Assembly: GCA_964404605.1 (NCBI GenBank)
Contig: CAYOKT010000107.1
Location: forward strand, 1 to 8,523
Source of the DNA: CAYOKT01 sp964404605
GTDB taxonomy: Bacteria; Electryoneota; Electryoneia; Electryoneales; Electryoneaceae
Direction of reading: 5' to 3'
DNA: 8,523 bases
Positions 4,763 to 8,523 of this stretch are shown here, in pieces. The first letter of the stretch is position 1. Each line of letters opens with the position of its first letter. The position numbers and the translations under genes are program-made. The notes under the pieces are model-generated. The model did not search any database. It had not been told where the DNA came from and worked only from the letters and a program-made list of their open reading frames with translations.

Positions 4763-7719
4763 TGATGCTGGCGCCGCGCGGGAACGGAAACGAGTGGCTG
4801 TGGCGAACCCCGGTTCTGCTCTTCGCGCTTCTGCTCCTGTTCCCCTCCGCCGCCCTCGCCGCGCGGTACCCGGCGCGGCTGAAGTGGCGGACCTATTCCC
4901 AGGGCGGTATCGAGGTCCACTTCCCCCGCGGGTACGAATCCTATGCGCAGCGTGCCGCCACGCGCTCACGGGTTGTCCTCGACACACTCGAGAACTGGCT
5001 TGGAACGCGCGCAGGACATTTTCACATCGTGATCAACCCCGCCCGCGATGACCTTTTCGCCCATGCCACCCTGTTTCCCCTGCGGGTGGAGATTCCGCTC
5101 AACCCGGCGCTTGACAAGGGGTTGCGCCCGCAGTCCGGGTTGTACCTCGACCGTGTCCTCGCCCACGAGCTGACCCACATTATCCAGTTTCGCACCGTGA
5201 CAAGTTTCACGCGGCCGTTGCGAACCGTGTTCGGCGAGGTCGTCGCACCCGCCGCGGTGGCCCCGGACTGGAGCGTGGAGGGACTGGCGGTCTACACCGA
5301 GAGCATCGAAGGGGGCGGGCGGCTGAACTCCTCCTATCACAGGATGCTCTGGCGCACGCCGTATTACGAGGGTGCGGCCTGGACCCTCGACCGGATGGCC
5401 GAACCGGGGACGGTGAACCCACCGGCGGGGCGGGCCTATGTCGGCGGCGCGTACCTCGTCGCGGCGCTGGCGGAAGAATTCCGGGGCCGTGACCGTGTCG
5501 CCCGCTGGCTGCGCACCCAGGCGGCCTGGCCCTCCCTGCAGGGGATCGCCTTCCGCAGAACCTTCCATCGCAGCGCCGGAGAAGCGTATGCTTCCCTGCA
5601 GAGTTCGACACTTGCGGGGAACAGGGATCTCCTTCTCCGCCGCCGGGCCGCCGGGTTCGCCGCCGGACGGCGGCTGCTCTCCGCCCCGCGCACGAGCTGG
5701 CGCCACCCGAAGTGGACGAGCGAAGGGCGCCTCCTCGCCCGCGAGCGGAGCTATGATCGACCCGGGCGGCTGGTCCGCCTGACCGGCGACAGCCTGCGGA
5801 CCATGACCGGCGGCCCGGATCTGCGGGCCTCGACCCACCTCGGGCTCACCCCCTTCGGCGGGGGGGTGATCGTCAGCGCCCTTCGCCGGGATACATGGGC
5901 GCCGGAAGAGAGACGGGTCGAGTTGCTGTTTGTCGATGAGGCCGGCCGGCAGCACCCCCTCGGCGACCCGCCCCTGCGCGGTTGGGCGCCCGCCTGGTCA
6001 CCGGAGGCGGAGAGACTCGCCTTCATCGCGCCCGGCGAGGGCGGAGGCCTGTCGCTGGTTGTGGTGCCGCTCTCGCCGGACGGCGCGCCGGCGGGCCCGC
6101 CGCGGACACTGTTGCGCGCCCCCCTCGCCTCGCTGGAGGACCCGGCCTGGGACCGGGGCGGCGGCCGCCTCGCGGTGACGGTGGATGACGGCGGGGGCGA
6201 GGTGGTCCTCGTCCTCACCCTCGACCCGCCGATGATCCGCACGGTGGCGGTGGAGGGAGCCCGGGCGACATGGGACCCCGCCTTTTCGCCCCGGGGCACC
6301 CTCTGGGTCTCGGCGGACCGGGACAGCGTGTTCGACCTGTTCGAGATCGATCTCGAACGGCGGACCGCCGTCCGCCGCACGCGGGTCCTCTCGGGGGCGT
6401 TCGAACCGGATGTGAGCGATGAGGGGCAGGTGGTCTACACCCACTACACCTCCGCCGGGTTCGCCCTCGCCCTCCTCGATTCGAGCCGCTGGGCGGACGA
6501 ACCGGCCGGCCTTCGCATCGAGGCGCTCCCGGTGGAAGCCTGGCCCCGTCTCTACGGCCCCGTGCCGGCGGACCTCCCCACCGGCGAACGGGGGACGGTC
6601 CCGCCTCAGACAACTGGCCCCCCGGGTGGTGGTTTCCGCGACTACAATCCCTGGCGGCACCTCGCACCACGGTTCTGGCTGCCGGCGGTCTCCCGGGACG
6701 ATGAACTCTCCCTCGGGGCGGCGTTCTACGGCCGTGACCCGCTGGGCCTGTTCGAGTGGAGACTGTCCCTCGGCGGGGGGGTCGCGAGCCGCCGCCCGTA
6801 CGGTTCGTTCAGCGCGGTCTATCGCGCGCTCCCGGCGGATGTCTCCCTGCAGGCGTCCACCCGGCCGGACGAGGTGACGGTTTACCGGGTGCTGGAGGGT
6901 TCCGGCGGTCCGCCCACCCTTTCCAGCGACAGCGAGTGGCGCCGGCGCAGCGAAGGGGCGCTGACCCTCAGCCAGCCGCTGCACGATGACCGCGGCGCCT
7001 GGTGGCGGACACTCACCCCGTACGCGGGCTATATCACCCGCCAGCGTTTCGTGCAGCCGTCGCCCTACGGGGAGGTTTCTTCCCGCCGCTATCATGGCTT
7101 CCGCCTCGGTGCGGGGGCGCAGGCGTACCGGGCGGCGCCCCGTGACCCCGTGCCCCGTCACCTGCTGCAAGTCCGCCTGGCCGCGGAGCATCGACTCCCC
7201 GGGTTGGGCGAGCTGGACGGGTCGCTCGCCCGGTTCGAGTTCCGGGGGCACCTGCCGGGGCCGCTGCCGCAATGGGTCCTCGCCCTCACCGCCGCCGGGC
7301 AGGTGCAATCGGGAGAGCTGGACTACTCCCGCCTCCCCATCCTTCCGCGCGGGTACGGCGAGGACGACATCGACCCGGAGCTGAAGCGCGGGCGCCTCGC
7401 CCGGCTCGGGGGTGAGGTGCACTTTCCCCTCGCCTTCCCGGACCGCGGACTCGGGCTCGGTTGGGCGTTCCTCGAACGGGTGAACGGCTCCCTGTTCGTG
7501 GAGGGTGCCGCCGGGTGGGGAGAAGGGCGCAGCGCGGGCGATTGGGTCCGGGAGTACGGCATCGCCTCCTACGGCGCCGAAATCGGCTTCGGCGGTTATC
7601 TCCTCTACGATGCCTCCCTGCGGGCGCGGCTGGGTGTCGTCTGGCGCACTCCAGCCCATGACACGGCCTGGTATTTCAGCTTCGGCCTGCCGCTTTCTCT
7701 CCCGGGGTCTCTCGAATAG
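4762..7719 (+). CDS. Secreted gluzincin-type metallopeptidase with TolB/PD40-like beta-propeller and C-terminal outer-membrane beta-barrel
   Basis: This 985-residue protein opens with a signal peptide: hydrophobic at about residues 17-30, with cleavage after ALA near 33. A metallopeptidase-like domain covers about 45-280. HELTH at 135-139 is a complete HExxH zinc site, and E173 in VEGLAVY lies 34 residues later, fitting the third ligand of gluzincins of the peptidase-MA type. Residues about 310-580 contain six weak repeats with propeller-type strand/turn signatures, such as WSPEAERLAF at 412-421 and FSPRGTLWVS at 508-517, as in TolB/PD40 propellers. A Pro/Gly-rich linker (about 600-640) leads to YNPWRHLAPRFWLP and then alternating amphipathic strands to the C-terminus (about 640-985). 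RGYGEDD at 863-869 recalls the RG[F/Y] loop motif of Omp85 barrels. The substrate is unknown. ATG 4762 shares its A with the pgsA stop; there is no clear Shine-Dalgarno, so coupling is likely. A second ATG follows at 4765. The catalytic site looks intact; activity and barrel topology are inferred. Confidence 0.82.
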   Translation: MMLAPRGNGNEWLWRTPVLLFALLLLFPSAALAARYPARLKWRTYSQGGIEVHFPRGYESYAQRAATRSRVVLDTLENWLGTRAGHFHIVINPARDDLFAHATLFPLRVEIPLNPALDKGLRPQSGLYLDRVLAHELTHIIQFRTVTSFTRPLRTVFGEVVAPAAVAPDWSVEGLAVYTESIEGGGRLNSSYHRMLWRTPYYEGAAWTLDRMAEPGTVNPPAGRAYVGGAYLVAALAEEFRGRDRVARWLRTQAAWPSLQGIAFRRTFHRSAGEAYASLQSSTLAGNRDLLLRRRAAGFAAGRRLLSAPRTSWRHPKWTSEGRLLARERSYDRPGRLVRLTGDSLRTMTGGPDLRASTHLGLTPFGGGVIVSALRRDTWAPEERRVELLFVDEAGRQHPLGDPPLRGWAPAWSPEAERLAFIAPGEGGGLSLVVVPLSPDGAPAGPPRTLLRAPLASLEDPAWDRGGGRLAVTVDDGGGEVVLVLTLDPPMIRTVAVEGARATWDPAFSPRGTLWVSADRDSVFDLFEIDLERRTAVRRTRVLSGAFEPDVSDEGQVVYTHYTSAGFALALLDSSRWADEPAGLRIEALPVEAWPRLYGPVPADLPTGERGTVPPQTTGPPGGGFRDYNPWRHLAPRFWLPAVSRDDELSLGAAFYGRDPLGLFEWRLSLGGGVASRRPYGSFSAVYRALPADVSLQASTRPDEVTVYRVLEGSGGPPTLSSDSEWRRRSEGALTLSQPLHDDRGAWWRTLTPYAGYITRQRFVQPSPYGEVSSRRYHGFRLGAGAQAYRAAPRDPVPRHLLQVRLAAEHRLPGLGELDGSLARFEFRGHLPGPLPQWVLALTAAGQVQSGELDYSRLPILPRGYGEDDIDPELKRGRLARLGGEVHFPLAFPDRGLGLGWAFLERVNGSLFVEGAAGWGEGRSAGDWVREYGIASYGAEIGFGGYLLYDASLRARLGVVWRTPAHDTAWYFSFGLPLSLPGSLE

Positions 7720-7785
7720 TGGCGGTATTCACGGTACGAATCCCGGGAGTGAAAATCACTGCGTGTGAATGGGCAGGAGGAGATC
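7720..7785 (+). promoter_or_regulatory. Intergenic region with weak promoter candidate and TCAC/GTGA half-sites
   Basis: TTCACG (7728-7733) and GAAAAT (7751-7756) are separated by 17 bases, each matching the -35 or -10 consensus at 4 of 6 positions. The palindrome AGTGA-AAA-TCACT (7748-7760) overlaps the -10, and ATTCAC (7727-7732) pairs with GTGAAT (7765-7770). This could be a separate, regulated promoter for the oxidoreductase gene. A 5-base inverted repeat GAATA...TATTC (7714-7730) spans the preceding stop codon but has no T-run, so I do not call a Rho-independent terminator. Confidence 0.3.
7775..7783 (+). promoter_or_regulatory. Strong ribosome binding site of the oxidoreductase gene
   Basis: AGGAGGAGA ends two bases before ATG 7786, and the AGGAGG core (7775-7780) is 5 bases from it. 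This selects 7786 over the in-frame GTG at 7765, which would add only seven residues and would place the Shine-Dalgarno inside the coding sequence. It is the best ribosome binding site in the window. Confidence 0.8.
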
Positions 7786-8412
7786 ATGCATATCGGAATC
7801 ATCGGAACAGGCCGTATCGGGGGGACGCTCGGCAGACGGCTCGCGGAGCTGGGGGAGGAGGTCTTCTTCGGCTCCCGTAAACCTGCGAAGGCGGCCTCCA
7901 TCGCCGCCGAGGTCGGACACGCCGCCCGTGGCGGCAGCTACGAGGAGGCAGCCGGTTTCGGCGAGGTCGTCATGCTCGCGACCCCGTGGAATGTCACCCT
8001 GGACCTGGTGCGGGAGTTGGCGGGTGAGCTTGCGGGCAGGGTACTCGTCGACATCACCAACCCGATCGCCCCCGGCGGCACGCTCGCCCTCGGCCATCGT
8101 ACATCCGCGGCGGAAGAGATCGCGGCGGCGGCTCCGGAGGCGAAGGTGGTCAAGGCCTTCAACGCGGTGTACTTCGAGGTGATCGCTGATCCGGCGTTCC
8201 CGGGCGGACGACCCCTGCTCACCGTGGCGGGCGACGACCCGGAGGCCCGCGGCACGGTGATCGAACTGGGCGGCCGGCTCGGCTTCGAGGCGGTGGATGC
8301 CGGCCCGCTGCGGAACGCGCGTCTGCTCGAGCCGCTGGCGATGCTGTGGATTCGGCTTGCCTTCAACCTCGGGCAGGGCACGGATACCGCCTTCGGGTGG
8401 CTGCGGCGCTGA
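7786..8412 (+). CDS. NAD(P)-binding oxidoreductase, F420-dependent NADP reductase-like (F420_oxidored family)
   Basis: This 208-residue cytoplasmic protein is one Rossmann domain with a short helical tail. MHIGIIGTGRIGGTLGRRLA (1-20) holds the GxGxxG dinucleotide loop (G7, G9, G12). GSRKP at 29-33 ends the second strand with Ser-Arg, the kind of pair that holds the 2'-phosphate of NADP(H) in F420:NADPH oxidoreductase and in the STEAP reductase domain. VDITNP at 88-93 and VVKAFN at 121-126 are further family motifs. Archaeal and actinobacterial relatives transfer hydride between F420 and NADP. Many bacterial relatives occur without known F420 and have no established substrate, so a specific reaction is not claimed. 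The gene has its own strong ribosome binding site 66 bases after the metallopeptidase gene and could be read through from it or expressed alone. Length is normal for the family. Confidence 0.86.
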   Translation: MHIGIIGTGRIGGTLGRRLAELGEEVFFGSRKPAKAASIAAEVGHAARGGSYEEAAGFGEVVMLATPWNVTLDLVRELAGELAGRVLVDITNPIAPGGTLALGHRTSAAEEIAAAAPEAKVVKAFNAVYFEVIADPAFPGGRPLLTVAGDDPEARGTVIELGGRLGFEAVDAGPLRNARLLEPLAMLWIRLAFNLGQGTDTAFGWLRR

Positions 8413-8523
8413 ACGGACCTCCCCGGGGAGACATCGCCCGGCTCCAGAGCGATAATCGCCGCCGCGGCGCGCTGTATCCCTTCGATGTCGATGGGTGGCC
8501 GGGAGCGACTTCGCCTGCCGCGG
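8413..8523. other. Unassigned right edge
   Basis: I find no supported gene in these 111 bases. All three minus-strand frames lack a stop here, so no convergent gene can end inside this interval. The only plus-strand ATGs are at 8485 and 8491, in one frame that runs open to the edge, without a Shine-Dalgarno. A perfect palindrome CTCCCCGGGGAG (8419-8430) follows the oxidoreductase stop, but it has no loop or T-run and is not a typical terminator. Confidence 0.5.

Noticed and set aside
3995..4987. 330-codon minus-strand frame opposite pgsA and running into the ftsK promoter region
   Set aside because: It would overlap pgsA, the start of the metallopeptidase gene and the start of ftsK. The translation is rich in Gly/Gln/Glu/His with no domain.
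5998..7659. 553-codon minus-strand open frame opposite the barrel half of the metallopeptidase
   Set aside because: It has the same GC-driven shadow character, with no hydrophobic core pattern, domain or plausible ribosome binding site. The plus frame keeps strand periodicity throughout.
8419..8430. CTCCCCGGGGAG palindrome as terminator of the oxidoreductase gene
   Set aside because: It has no loop bases between the arms and no following T-run. Such GC palindromes arise easily at this base composition.
7938..8523. Minus-strand frame open from the right edge through the oxidoreductase gene, as a possible convergent gene
   Set aside because: It would have to overlap the well-supported oxidoreductase by about 475 bases. 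The part inside that gene has the usual shadow composition.

Overview
The window is GC-rich (roughly two-thirds G+C by eye), densely coded chromosomal DNA from a diderm (Gram-negative-type) bacterium. The diderm inference rests on a LolA-type periplasmic lipoprotein carrier and on a secreted protein whose C-terminal third looks like an outer-membrane beta-barrel. The phylum cannot be fixed from this window. A GC-rich deltaproteobacterial or candidate-phylum lineage is possible, but that is only an impression. I see no mobile element, CRISPR array, tRNA or rRNA.

Layout. Positions 4052 down to 5 (minus strand) hold a tight three-gene operon: ftsK (DNA translocase of the division septum), lolA (lipoprotein chaperone) and a flippase-like / lysylphosphatidylglycerol-synthase-type integral membrane protein. 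Both junctions are 4-base ATGA overlaps, which suggests translational coupling. The adjacent ftsK-lolA order is also known from gammaproteobacteria. The third gene is an addition to that pair.

Positions 4053-4189 form a 137-base divergent intergenic region. It holds candidate promoters for both directions whose -10 elements overlap, and an imperfect 9-base direct repeat just upstream of pgsA.

Positions 4190-7719 (plus strand) hold pgsA (phosphatidylglycerophosphate synthase) followed, with a one-base TGATG overlap, by a 985-residue secreted multidomain protein. It carries a gluzincin-type HExxH metallopeptidase domain, a probable six-bladed TolB/PD40-like beta-propeller and a C-terminal beta-barrel. 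This is the least ordinary object in the window.

Positions 7786-8412 hold a small NAD(P)-binding oxidoreductase of the F420-dependent NADP reductase superfamily. It has its own strong ribosome binding site and lies 66 bases after the metallopeptidase gene. The last 111 bases contain no gene I can support.

Taken together, the region is a cell-envelope neighbourhood: septal chromosome segregation, lipoprotein trafficking, anionic phospholipid synthesis, a membrane protein of a lipid-handling superfamily, and an uncharacterised outer-membrane metallopeptidase. It is mostly housekeeping DNA, and I did not find a clearly new multi-gene system. The strongest lead is the protease-propeller-barrel protein coupled to pgsA.
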